This document shows positions 40,080 to 50,128 of a DNA stretch of 64,000 nt, piece by piece. Numbering within the stretch: position 1 is the first letter of the stretch; each line of letters begins with the position of its first letter. The notes beneath the pieces were generated by a model. That model saw nothing but the letters and a program-made list of their open reading frames with translations. It had not been told where the DNA came from and did not search any database. The position numbers and the translations under genes are program-made. This DNA comes from Vibrio aquaticus (GTDB lineage: Bacteria > Pseudomonadota > Gammaproteobacteria > Enterobacterales > Vibrionaceae), in NCBI RefSeq assembly GCF_003970385.1, contig NZ_RXZH01000004.1:62001-126000 (forward strand). The letters run 5' to 3'.

Positions 40080-41681
40080 TTATGCGTTCTGACAGCTTGC
40101 CATTTTTGACTTAGACAGAACCGATAACAGTACGCAAATTGCTACGAATGCTACGGTTGATGCCGCAAACGAAATTGCAATTGAAGCCGTCATGCCTAGG
40201 GTAATGAAGCCGATACAAGATACAACGGCCACAGACAGAGCGTAAGGCAGCTGAGTCGCAACGTGGTCAATGTGGTTACAACGAGCACCTGTTGATGACA
40301 GAATCGTCGTATCTGAGATTGGTGAACAGTGGTCACCAAATACAGAACCCGCTAGAACCGCACTCAGCATAGGCAGCATTAATGCAAGATCGGTTGCACC
40401 CGCCATATCACCTGCAATTGGCAGCATGATACCGAACGTACCCCAAGATGTACCTGTAGAGAACGCCATTAGACCTGACAGTAGGAATAAGATAACTGGT
40501 AGCCAATGTGGGTTGATGTTACCTTGAGCCATTGTTGATAGGTACTTACCTGTGTTCATGTCTCCGATAACTGAACCGATTGTCCATGCAAACACAAGGA
40601 TTAGAATCGCGCCAAACATCGATTTCGCACCAATCCAAAGCGTACGTGCAATCTCAACGCCTGCAATACCCTGCTTAACTACAGTAAATAGCGCAACAGC
40701 CAGACCAACAAGGCCACCGTAGATAAGAGACGTGCCTACATCGGTATTCTCAAATGCGCCAAGCAGATTAAACTCCATGCCATCAGAAGCTAGTGCTTTA
40801 CCACCCGTGTATAGCATTGACGCGACCGTCGCTGCAATCAGTAACACGATTGGTAAAACAAGATCTGAAACTTTGCCACCTTCGCTTTCACGAATATCAA
40901 GCTCTTCGTTTAGCTCGTGCGCTGCTTCTGTGTCGTTCTCTTTGTCTTTCTCAAAACCGCGGCCTTGCGACGCTGCGATTTCATGATCACGCATCTTACC
41001 GATATCTAGACCAAACCAAGCAACAGCAAACACCATCAACAACGCGAAGATTGCGTAGAAGTTCATTGGAATCAAACGAACGTATGCACCTAGAGCAGAA
41101 TACTCTGTGATGCCATGTGACACTAGAATGCCACCGATGATCGTCATGATGTATGCGCCCCAGCTTGATGCTGGCATGATCACACACATTGGCGCCGCCG
41201 TTGAATCCAGAATGTACGCTAGCTTAGCGCGAGAAACGTAGAAACGGTCCGTCACAGGGCGAGAAATCGCACCTACCGCTAGGCTATTAAAGTAATCGTC
41301 AACAAAGATGAATACGCCTAGGAAAGCGGCAAGAAGTTTTGAACCACGCTTGCTTTTAACGCGAGATTGCGCCCATTCAGCAAAAGCACGTGTACCGCCT
41401 GACAATGTCAGTAAGGCTGTCATCATGCCAAGTAGTAGTAGGAAGCCAACAATACTCATGTTCCAAGTATTAATGCCACCGTCTTCGATGAACACACTTG
41501 AAACTGTAGAACCGACGTAGCCTAGCGCACTACCAAATGAGTAGTCATTCAGAAGAATAGCGCCAAGAACGATACCAACACCGAGTGATACAAGAACACG
41601 GCGAGTAAGGATAGCAAGACTCAAAGCCACAATAGGCGGCAATAGAGATAAAGGAGATGATGCAAAATCAATTAAATTCAT
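40080..41681 (-). CDS. NhaC-family Na+/H+ antiporter, lysine-riboswitch controlled (probable lysine transporter LysW type)
   Basis: 533 codons from the ATG at 41681 (MNLIDFASSP); a TTG at 41690 is a weaker alternative. About twelve membrane helices are seen, with the NhaC-type segments FVDDYFNSLAVGAISRP, ASSWGAYIMTIIGG, FSTGTSWGTFGIMLPIAG and GDHCSPISDTTILSSTGA. Names place it in the NhaC antiporter superfamily, but the lysine riboswitch upstream makes lysine uptake or lysine/proton exchange the better physiological guess, as was proposed for LysW. Expression should fall when lysine is plentiful. Confidence 0.9.
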   Translation of the reverse strand: MNLIDFASSPLSLLPPIVALSLAILTRRVLVSLGVGIVLGAILLNDYSFGSALGYVGSTVSSVFIEDGGINTWNMSIVGFLLLLGMMTALLTLSGGTRAFAEWAQSRVKSKRGSKLLAAFLGVFIFVDDYFNSLAVGAISRPVTDRFYVSRAKLAYILDSTAAPMCVIMPASSWGAYIMTIIGGILVSHGITEYSALGAYVRLIPMNFYAIFALLMVFAVAWFGLDIGKMRDHEIAASQGRGFEKDKENDTEAAHELNEELDIRESEGGKVSDLVLPIVLLIAATVASMLYTGGKALASDGMEFNLLGAFENTDVGTSLIYGGLVGLAVALFTVVKQGIAGVEIARTLWIGAKSMFGAILILVFAWTIGSVIGDMNTGKYLSTMAQGNINPHWLPVILFLLSGLMAFSTGTSWGTFGIMLPIAGDMAGATDLALMLPMLSAVLAGSVFGDHCSPISDTTILSSTGARCNHIDHVATQLPYALSVAVVSCIGFITLGMTASIAISFAASTVAFVAICVLLSVLSKSKMASCQNA

Positions 41682-41794
41682 GATCTTCAAAAACCAGTAA
41701 TAAATGGTTAGAGATCTACTGCAGACTCGACGAAGGAATTCATTTCCTAGCGAACAAGCAAATATAAGCGACGAGCAAACGAATGCTTACTCAG

Positions 41795-41976
41795 CCCTAC
41801 AGTAGCGCTCCATAGTTTTACAAATTATAGACTATGGCAGTGTTACCCCTTTCGAGTGTAACCCCAGCAAGTTCCTTTGATATGGAATCTCACTTCGGCG
41901 AAATAACCTTTCCTGCTTACTCATTGGTATCACCCCAGTAAGCATTACTTATTTATTCCGCGCCTCTACCGCGAGT
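41795..41976 (-). ncRNA. Lysine riboswitch (L-box)
   Basis: Minus-strand reading from about 41976 to 41795 carries the conserved lysine aptamer blocks in order: AGAGGC (41962-41967), GCCGAAG (41893-41899), CTGGGG (41862-41867) followed by TTACACT, and ACACTGCC (41836-41843). Pairing arms such as GCCATAGT/ACTATGG enclose one helix. It precedes the NhaC-family gene by about 115 nt. No strong T-run terminator was seen between aptamer and start codon, so the switch may act on translation or use a different expression platform. Confidence 0.93.
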
Positions 41977-42521
41977 GATGAAATTTTAAACCACTGTTAA
42001 GTCATTTTAACAACAATTTAACCAACACTACGCATTAGGTTCCGCTCATTGTACTTATCTTACCCACCATTTCAACATATCATTCCAACTTTATTGTGAG
42101 TTTTATTGTTAACAAGTTTATGCCTAACCTTCCGAGCATTGCGCATAGACATCCTTGAGATTGCAATTATAAAAAACACCTCTTTTATAGAATGACACTT
42201 AATTCACACTGCCCTACTTAAAGATACGCAGCTAAGAAGCGCACCTTACAATTCACCATTCAAGAAATAACAACGGCAGTCATAACGTTCACATTATAGT
42301 TATTGCAATTTTTAATATTGATCACGATTAATATGAAACAAAGGCAAAGACTTCTGCTATTAGTTAAATCAAAGCACTAATTTAAGTATTTCAATTATCC
42401 TTTGACGACAATTATTTGGTTCACTAAGTTTTATTTAATTATTTCATCACACTTTGATTGTATTATTTAATTGAGCGGTTTATGATTCCTATATCGGCAA
42501 CTTATATGAAGAGATGAATAA
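41977..42521. other. AT-rich control region between the lysine riboswitch and hns
   Basis: About 545 bp without a credible ORF, and strongly AT-rich. It must hold the promoter for the riboswitch transcript (minus) and for hns (plus). A TTGACG at 42402-42407 is a candidate hns -35, but the -10 17 bp on is weak. Long, curved-looking A/T tracts near hns would suit H-NS autoregulation (inference). No repeats or RNA genes recognised. Confidence 0.45.
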
Positions 42522-42929
42522 ATGTCGGAACTAACAAAGACACTATTAAACATTCGTAGCCTACGTGCTTTTTCACGTGAGCTAACTCTAGAGCAACTAG
42601 AAGAAGCACTAGAAAAATTAGCTATTGTTGTTACGGAACGTAAAGAAGCAGAAGAAGCAGAACGTGAAGCACTGGCTGAACAAGAAGCGAAACTTGCGGA
42701 TATTAAAAAGCAGATCGAATCTCTTGGTCTAGATAAAGAAGCAGTACTAAGCGCTTTATCTGGTGAAGCACCAAGTAAATCAAAATCTAAGCGCGCTCCT
42801 CGCCCAGCAAAATACAAGTTTGTTGACGCAACTGGCGCAGAGAAGACTTGGACAGGTCAAGGTCGTACACCATCTGCAATTCAAGAGCAGCTTGATGCGG
42901 GTAAATCTCTAGAAGATTTCCTAATCTAA
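42522..42929 (+). CDS. hns: Nucleoid protein H-NS
   Basis: 135 codons. The N-terminal oligomerisation helices (LLNIRSLRAFSRELTLEQLEEALEKL, then a long Glu/Ala-rich coiled coil) are joined by a Ser/Lys linker to the DNA-binding domain, with the AT-hook-like loop TWTGQGRTP near residues 108-116. It silences AT-rich and horizontally acquired DNA. It has its own terminator, so it is monocistronic. Confidence 0.97.
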   Translation: MSELTKTLLNIRSLRAFSRELTLEQLEEALEKLAIVVTERKEAEEAEREALAEQEAKLADIKKQIESLGLDKEAVLSALSGEAPSKSKSKRAPRPAKYKFVDATGAEKTWTGQGRTPSAIQEQLDAGKSLEDFLI

Positions 42930-42952
42930 TCCGTTCTTCTGACTAATTGCTT

Positions 42953-42973
42953 AAAGCGCCTACTTGGCGCTTT
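42953..42973 (+). terminator. hns terminator
   Basis: An 8-bp stem AAAGCGCC/GGCGCTTT with a 5-nt loop and seven T residues on the plus strand, 23 bp past the hns stop. Confidence 0.93.
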
Positions 42974-42990
42974 TTTTATACCTCTAAAAA

Positions 42991-43024
42991 AAGAAAGCCC
43001 TCACTTATTTATGAGGGCTTTCTT
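42991..43024 (-). terminator. gsk terminator
   Basis: A 13-bp perfect stem AAGAAAGCCCTCA/TGAGGGCTTTCTT with an 8-nt loop. On the minus strand a T-run follows. It is back-to-back with the hns terminator. Confidence 0.93.
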
Positions 43025-43043
43025 ATTTATTCAATTAAGAGGC

Positions 43044-44348
43044 TTATCGTTCCCAGTAAGCTTCTTCTAAGCTGTCTTCACGCTCTGGTAAACCACGAGA
43101 TAAACGCGGAGAGTGCTGCACTAACACTTCATAGCTCGCACGATTTGAATATTTACAAACCTGAGAGAACGATGAATACGTTAAGTAAGAATGCGCGTGC
43201 TTACTTGAATTAGGCACATTCTCTCTGTGGTATTTGTTCGCGGCCATATCATGCAGTAATGCTGATAATGCAGCATCACCTGCGCCGTTAGTATTCTTAA
43301 TTTTTTCAGGGCCACCCATGTAAGGTGCAATATGCGAATACACTTTAATTGGGTTGTCACATAAATCTTTTGAAGCCGGGCGGCTAAATTCGTAACGGTT
43401 AAATTCTGCAATACTGCCCGGTAATAGAGGTAACGATGTTTCTCGTTTTGCAGATTCTTCTGTGTAGCCTGCCATAAATAGACCAACAGGACCAGCGGTG
43501 CAAAGTACAAGGTCTACCCACTCTAACGTTTTGTCTGATGCCGCTAAAGGTTCCGCTTCACCCGTTAATGCTTCCGCTTCATCTTCATTCATCGCGACAA
43601 CAGAAACATGATCACGTAAGAAGTCTTGCCAGAATTTTGGATCGTCTTGAATCACAAACTTTGTGCCTAGCGTGAGAACCACGGGTACATCGTATTTTTT
43701 TGCATACTCAATCGCTTTCATTGTTGCTTCAGGCATTGGGTCGCCCTCTTTACAACGAACCAAGTAAGCCGTTAAGACTAAAGCCGATGCGTTCTTGAAA
43801 ATCTTCTCAGGGATGCTTTCTGGCTTAAGCTGGTTCATTTGGCCTTCGCTGATTGCAAAAGTACGTTCGCCATCTTCCGTAATCAAAGCAAAACAGCGAC
43901 CGATTGCGCCTTCAACACCTTGTAAGTGGTTTAGATCCATACGGCTTGAAGTGTTACACAGGTAACGGTAACCGTAGCTGCCAATTTTGATGTCTTGGCT
44001 CATTACGCCTAATAACGTTGAGCGATCATCAGCGAGCACAGAGTAGTTATGCAGAGTATTACCAATTGTACCACCAGCGTATTCATTGGTGATCAACGCA
44101 CTCTCTTTTAGTTCGTTATAAAGCGCTTCGGCTGTTGCGTCATCAATAACTAAAGAGTGTCCCTTACTCAGATTGTATTTTTCGATCAGTTCACTGCTCA
44201 CTTTCGCTTCAATATCAACCAACGTTTGATCGATACCGATAATGTGCGTACGTGACATTTTCTTGCTTTCTTGCGATTGGCTGACAAGCGGATCGCGGGC
44301 ATGAACAGGAAAATAATGCTTAGATTTACGTTGACCAGGAAATTTCAT
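43044..44348 (-). CDS. gsk: Inosine/guanosine kinase
   Basis: 434 codons, the usual length of Gsk. A PfkB/ribokinase fold is visible, with EYAGGTIGNTLHNYSVL in the substrate lid region, and the C-terminal anion-hole and base motif NTNGAGDAALSALLHDM with the catalytic Asp. It phosphorylates guanosine and inosine in purine salvage. It is monocistronic and convergent with hns. Confidence 0.95.
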   Translation of the reverse strand: MKFPGQRKSKHYFPVHARDPLVSQSQESKKMSRTHIIGIDQTLVDIEAKVSSELIEKYNLSKGHSLVIDDATAEALYNELKESALITNEYAGGTIGNTLHNYSVLADDRSTLLGVMSQDIKIGSYGYRYLCNTSSRMDLNHLQGVEGAIGRCFALITEDGERTFAISEGQMNQLKPESIPEKIFKNASALVLTAYLVRCKEGDPMPEATMKAIEYAKKYDVPVVLTLGTKFVIQDDPKFWQDFLRDHVSVVAMNEDEAEALTGEAEPLAASDKTLEWVDLVLCTAGPVGLFMAGYTEESAKRETSLPLLPGSIAEFNRYEFSRPASKDLCDNPIKVYSHIAPYMGGPEKIKNTNGAGDAALSALLHDMAANKYHRENVPNSSKHAHSYLTYSSFSQVCKYSNRASYEVLVQHSPRLSRGLPEREDSLEEAYWER

Positions 44349-44547
44349 AACTGTTTTTCTGCCGTAAAGGATTCTGAATAAGGGATGAAAAGAAGCCGGA
44401 TTCTACCTTGCAGATTTGGGGGCGGCAACAAGCGCAAGTATAGCAAACGTTTGCAAGGGCAATAATTTTGCTAGCGACTTAAGGTGTAATAAATAAGAGG
44501 GAAGATGATTTGTGAGCGAGCCCGATTGCCCACTCACGATTTAGAGG

Positions 44548-44817
44548 CTATTCGCCTTCCATAAAACCTAGATCAGGAAGCGAGTCTAAGTTCTCTGAAT
44601 AGCGTTTTAAATCAAATTCATTGCCGTTTTTCATCACGTCAAAGATTTCGATTGCGACTGCGCAAGCCATCATCGCGATGGCTTCTTCGCGCGGCGTCCC
44701 TGTCATCATCAATCGCATTAACGTTTCTTTCGTTTTAACTGGGTTACCGTCTTCTAGTTGGTTTTCGATCACTTCAACTAGCTGTTCTTCGCCCATCACC
44801 TGATTTTCATCAGCCAT
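44548..44817 (-). CDS. Small acidic protein of unknown function (89 aa)
   Basis: 89 codons with no signal peptide or membrane helix. It is Glu/Met-rich, with a hydrophobic helix in the middle (EEAIAMMACAVAIEIFDVMKN) and an acidic tail (DSLPDLGFMEGE). I do not recognise a named family. It lies between gsk and mnmA on its own; the upstream ribosome binding site is weak. Its sound helical pattern and lack of overlap with another gene make it likely to be real. Confidence 0.75.
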   Translation of the reverse strand: MADENQVMGEEQLVEVIENQLEDGNPVKTKETLMRLMMTGTPREEAIAMMACAVAIEIFDVMKNGNEFDLKRYSENLDSLPDLGFMEGE

Positions 44818-44990
44818 TTTATTTTCTCGTGTTGACTTGAATTCCGCTCACTATGCCATATATAGGCAATCTATACTCGTAAAACCGTAGATATAGTGAA
44901 ATTTGGAAGTGTGATTTTCCTCTCGGATCTGTCCCGCTGCTATGCTTTCTGCTAAAATCTGCGTCCAGTTAATTTAAGTGGTGTTTAGTA

Positions 44991-46127
44991 ATGTCTGACA
45001 ACTGTACTGATAACAGTCAAAAGAAAGTCATCGTTGGCATGTCCGGCGGTGTTGATTCATCGGTTTCTGCTTACCTTCTCAAGCAACAAGGCTACCAAGT
45101 GGAAGGCCTGTTCATGAAGAACTGGGAAGAAGATGACAATGAAGAGTACTGTACAGCAGCTGAAGATCTCGCCGATGCACAAGCCGTGTGTGACAAGCTA
45201 GGCATTCACCTACACACCATCAACTTTGCCGCAGAGTACTGGGATAACGTATTTGAGTACTTCCTTGCTGAGTACAAAGCTGGCCGTACTCCAAACCCAG
45301 ATATTCTGTGTAACAAAGAAATCAAATTCAAAGCGTTTTTAGAGTTCGCTGATGAAGTGCTCGATGCGGATTACATCGCAATGGGTCACTACGTTCGCCG
45401 TACATTCCCAACAGCAGAAGAACAAGCCGCAGGTCAAAAACCACAAATGCTGCGTGGCCTTGATGGTAACAAAGACCAAAGCTACTTCTTATACACATTA
45501 AGCAGTGACCAAGTGGCGCGTAGCCTCTTCCCCGTTGGTGAGCTTGAAAAACCAGAAGTGCGTCGTATCGCTGAGGAACAAGACCTCATCACCGCGAAGA
45601 AAAAAGATTCAACCGGTATCTGTTTCATTGGCGAACGTAAATTCACCGAATTCCTAGGTAAATATCTACCAGCTCAGCCAGGTAATATCGAAACGCCAGA
45701 AGGTAACGTGATTGGTAAGCACAATGGTTTGATGTACCACACACTAGGCCAACGTAAAGGTCTGCATATTGGTGGCCAAAAAGGCGGCGGCGGTAACGAA
45801 GACCCTTGGTTTGTTGGCGCTAAAGATCTGAAACGCAATGTGCTTATCGCGGTACAGGGCAAAGATCACCCATTGTTGAAGTCTCAAGGTCTTATTGCAT
45901 CACAACTTCACTGGGTTGATCGTGAAGTGATTAAAGAACCGTTACAATGCACGGTAAAAACACGCTACCGTCAAACGGATATCCCATGTACTATCATCCC
46001 TATCGATGACGAGAACATCAAAGTGATTTTCGATGAAGCGCAAGTCGCTGTTACACCGGGACAATCTGCTGTTTTCTATAAAGATGAAGTCTGCCTCGGC
46101 GGCGGTATCATCGAAGAGCGTATTTAA
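44991..46127 (+). CDS. mnmA: tRNA 2-thiouridylase MnmA
   Basis: 378 codons. The PP-loop ATPase motif [15 protein letters not shown] is near residues 17-31. The two catalytic Cys are in [12 protein letters not shown] and [10 protein letters not shown]. It makes 2-thiouridine at the wobble base of tRNA Lys, Glu and Gln with sulfur from the IscS-Tus relay. It is followed 20 bp later by hflD, the usual pairing in gamma-proteobacteria. Confidence 0.97.
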   Translation: MSDNCTDNSQKKVIVGMSGGVDSSVSAYLLKQQGYQVEGLFMKNWEEDDNEEYCTAAEDLADAQAVCDKLGIHLHTINFAAEYWDNVFEYFLAEYKAGRTPNPDILCNKEIKFKAFLEFADEVLDADYIAMGHYVRRTFPTAEEQAAGQKPQMLRGLDGNKDQSYFLYTLSSDQVARSLFPVGELEKPEVRRIAEEQDLITAKKKDSTGICFIGERKFTEFLGKYLPAQPGNIETPEGNVIGKHNGLMYHTLGQRKGLHIGGQKGGGGNEDPWFVGAKDLKRNVLIAVQGKDHPLLKSQGLIASQLHWVDREVIKEPLQCTVKTRYRQTDIPCTIIPIDDENIKVIFDEAQVAVTPGQSAVFYKDEVCLGGGIIEERI

Positions 46128-46147
46128 TTTTTTAGGAGTAGAACTAC

Positions 46148-48309
<2,162 letters not shown>

Positions 48310-48310
48310 G

Positions 48311-48345
48311 AGCTACAAGCTACAAGCTACAAGCTACAAGCTACA
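48311..48345 (+). repeat. Tandem repeat of AGCTACA, five copies
   Basis: Five exact copies of the 7-mer AGCTACA begin 2 bp after the purB stop and end just before the purB terminator. It is a simple-sequence array likely to change copy number by slippage. It makes no CRISPR-like spacers. Confidence 0.95.
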
Positions 48346-48352
48346 AGAAACT

Positions 48353-48382
48353 AAAGGGTTGATGTGAAAGCATCAACCCTTT
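48353..48382 (+). terminator. purB terminator
   Basis: A 12-bp perfect stem AAAGGGTTGATG/CATCAACCCTTT with a 6-nt loop and five T residues on the plus strand. Confidence 0.94.
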
Positions 48383-48419
48383 TTGTACCGATAGGAAAGC
48401 ATCGATTGCTATAATGCCC

Positions 48420-48522
48420 GTCATCCCCGAGAGCGAGGAACGAGAGAGTTGGGGATCTCCCGAAGCGTATCGAAAACTTAAACAGATTCCTTACTCGCAA
48501 CTTCGTTGCTCTAAGGAATGAC
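48420..48522. repeat. Roughly 103-bp imperfect inverted repeat element (two related arms)
   Basis: The left arm begins GTCATCCCCGAGAGCGAGGA and includes GGGGATCT. The right arm, read on the minus strand, begins GTCATTCCTTAGAGCAACGA and includes GGAATCT. The arms are homologous copies in opposite orientation around a short centre (CGAAGCGTATCGAAAACTT-like). It is noncoding and looks like a dispersed vibrio intergenic repeat or small non-autonomous element, a pattern I recall but cannot search here. Confidence 0.7.
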
Positions 48523-48556
48523 CATAGCCTGTGGGGCTGAATTTCCCAATAACGCT

Positions 48557-49090
48557 CTACTGCTTCTGAAAAAACAGCGTTATTTGCCCGACTTCCACGC
48601 CAAACTTTTTAATTTTAGTTAGGTTGAAAACATGTCGTTCGTCCTGTCGGTACATCCAATCATCAAATGAAACCACAACACTAGAGTCTTCCATCACAAG
48701 TTCAAAGTCATATTGCCATTGCAAAGCATTCCCCTCTTCCTTACCTACTGCTGTTCCAATGATGTCATCAGCCTTACCGGTATATTCGCCATTCTCGAGC
48801 TTGTCAATAACCCAAATACGCTGAGTCTTCTCTCCATCATCAAATATGAAATCCTCGACTAAGGTAATCTGATTGTCATCGATTGTTCCGACAATCACTA
48901 CTTCAAAGCGGCGAGTTTGCATGTCGGTGTAGTCTTGTACCATCCCCCATGCGTGGGTTTTCCCTTCAAAATAGTCGAATAAGTCAAAACCAGGTCCACT
49001 GTTTTTGTAATCATCAAGGTCTGCAGAGCAACCCACTAAAACAACAGACAGCAGCAAAACTGACAAAGTAGAAAAGAGTTTATGTGTCAT
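48557..49090 (-). CDS. DUF3833 lipoprotein
   Basis: 177 codons with a lipoprotein signal (VLLLSVVLVGC, Cys near residue 21). The mature part has DLFDYFEGKTHAWGMVQD and the central W- and D-rich strands of DUF3833 (FDDGEKTQRIW, DDWMYRQDERHVFNLTKIKKFG). The function is not known. It is the last gene of the cfa operon, overlapping the chalcone-isomerase-like gene by 4 bp. Confidence 0.85.
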   Translation of the reverse strand: MTHKLFSTLSVLLLSVVLVGCSADLDDYKNSGPGFDLFDYFEGKTHAWGMVQDYTDMQTRRFEVVIVGTIDDNQITLVEDFIFDDGEKTQRIWVIDKLENGEYTGKADDIIGTAVGKEEGNALQWQYDFELVMEDSSVVVSFDDWMYRQDERHVFNLTKIKKFGVEVGQITLFFQKQ

Positions 49091-49632
49091 TGATTATTTC
49101 CTAGTAAGCCCTGACGTAGCTTCGGATAGTCCGTATCAGGTGAAAGCCAAATGGATAAGAAGGCATCGTTAAAGCTTTCATCTTGGATAGAGCCAATAAG
49201 CTGAGCCGAAGAACTTGAGCCAGAATGAAAGAAATCTCCTCGCGATCCGTTAGTCACATACGTGATGTTGTGCCCTTCCTCTATGTCAGGAAAGATCATC
49301 GCAAGCTGTTGAGACCACTCATTCATCTCATTGCTTGGGAAACCTAACTTTTCCCATTGTTCAACCGTCGCGTCTAGCAGTTGCTGCTGGCTGATGTCTC
49401 GTTGGTAGGTGATAGAAAGCGCCAGTGGATGAGGGGTAATGTCGTTGCCGATGGTGTATTGACCGTTGGGGGTTAACAGCTCAGACTCGTAGATATCGAA
49501 AAACAGCATCGATAGTTGGGCAGCCCCTACCGTATTCCAACTTCTCCATTCCAAGTTATCGCTGTTTGAGGCATAGCTATTACTGATCGTCAGTGTTAAT
49601 AGCCCTGCAACTAGAAGTGGTTTCATGTCCAT
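49087..49632 (-). CDS. Chalcone isomerase-like secreted protein
   Basis: 181 codons with a signal peptide (PLLVAGLLTLTISNSYA). The body has WRSWNTVGAAQLSMLFFDIYESEL and LALSITYQRDIS, matching bacterial chalcone-isomerase-like domains. These bind fatty acids in some relatives; enzyme activity is not expected in bacteria. Start ATGs at 49632 and 49626 are both possible (GAGGG nearby). It overlaps the preceding DUF2878 gene by 53 bp. Confidence 0.82.
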   Translation of the reverse strand: MDMKPLLVAGLLTLTISNSYASNSDNLEWRSWNTVGAAQLSMLFFDIYESELLTPNGQYTIGNDITPHPLALSITYQRDISQQQLLDATVEQWEKLGFPSNEMNEWSQQLAMIFPDIEEGHNITYVTNGSRGDFFHSGSSSSAQLIGSIQDESFNDAFLSIWLSPDTDYPKLRQGLLGNNQ

Positions 49633-50110
49633 ATACCCTCAAAATCAATGCAATCAAAAGAGACCACTCGACGAATAGAATGAAACCACTTACGGGAAGT
49701 GACAAACTCAAAGAAACAGCGCCAAGTTTCGCCCCAGCGACATAGCTAAGTGCTCCCGCTATGCCACCAACCATTGATACGGGTACAATTGGGTATTGGT
49801 TCAATATAGGTGAAAGAAAATAGGCGTACCACGCGAAGATTGCCCACAACAACACAAGCCAAATAGGGAATGATTGCGGTTCAAATTGAAACCAGCCGAC
49901 CGCCATATGGAAGTAATCCAGCATCACGCCAACGACTATCACGACCGCCAGTTTCGACCACTCTACATTCCCTTTTACCGCAGTGACAACATAGGTCACA
50001 CTCACTAACAAGCCAGTGATGTAAACCCACTCGCTATTGCCAATCACAGCCATTAGCCAGATCACTTGAAACCACGTCGAGATAAGTAATAGTCGTTTCA
50101 TCACATTCAT
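49580..50110 (-). CDS. DUF2878 membrane protein
   Basis: 176 codons, nearly all in about six hydrophobic helices (LLLISTWFQVIWLMAVIGN, VYITGLLVSVTYVVTAV, and others), with the conserved GWFQFEPQSFPIWLVLLW segment of DUF2878. The function is unknown. It runs into the start of the chalcone isomerase-like gene, with an unusually long overlap, and lies 19 bp downstream of cfa. Confidence 0.82.
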   Translation of the reverse strand: MNVMKRLLLISTWFQVIWLMAVIGNSEWVYITGLLVSVTYVVTAVKGNVEWSKLAVVIVVGVMLDYFHMAVGWFQFEPQSFPIWLVLLWAIFAWYAYFLSPILNQYPIVPVSMVGGIAGALSYVAGAKLGAVSLSLSLPVSGFILFVEWSLLIALILRVYGHETTSSCRAINTDDQ

Positions 50111-50128
50111 TCCCGGTGTGTTACTGGC

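Noticed and set aside
41686..41710. Possible terminator hairpin (AACCA/TGGTT) just before the NhaC-family start
   Set aside because: The stem is only 5 bp of mostly AT-flanked pairs and lies too near the start codon; I did not accept it as the riboswitch expression platform.
48311..48345. Short repeats that could be taken for a CRISPR array
   Set aside because: The units are a 7-bp direct tandem repeat without spacers, and no cas genes are in the window.
48548..48584. AATAACGCT inverted repeat at the end of the DUF3833 gene as terminator
   Set aside because: It has a 19-nt loop and no T-run on the minus strand.
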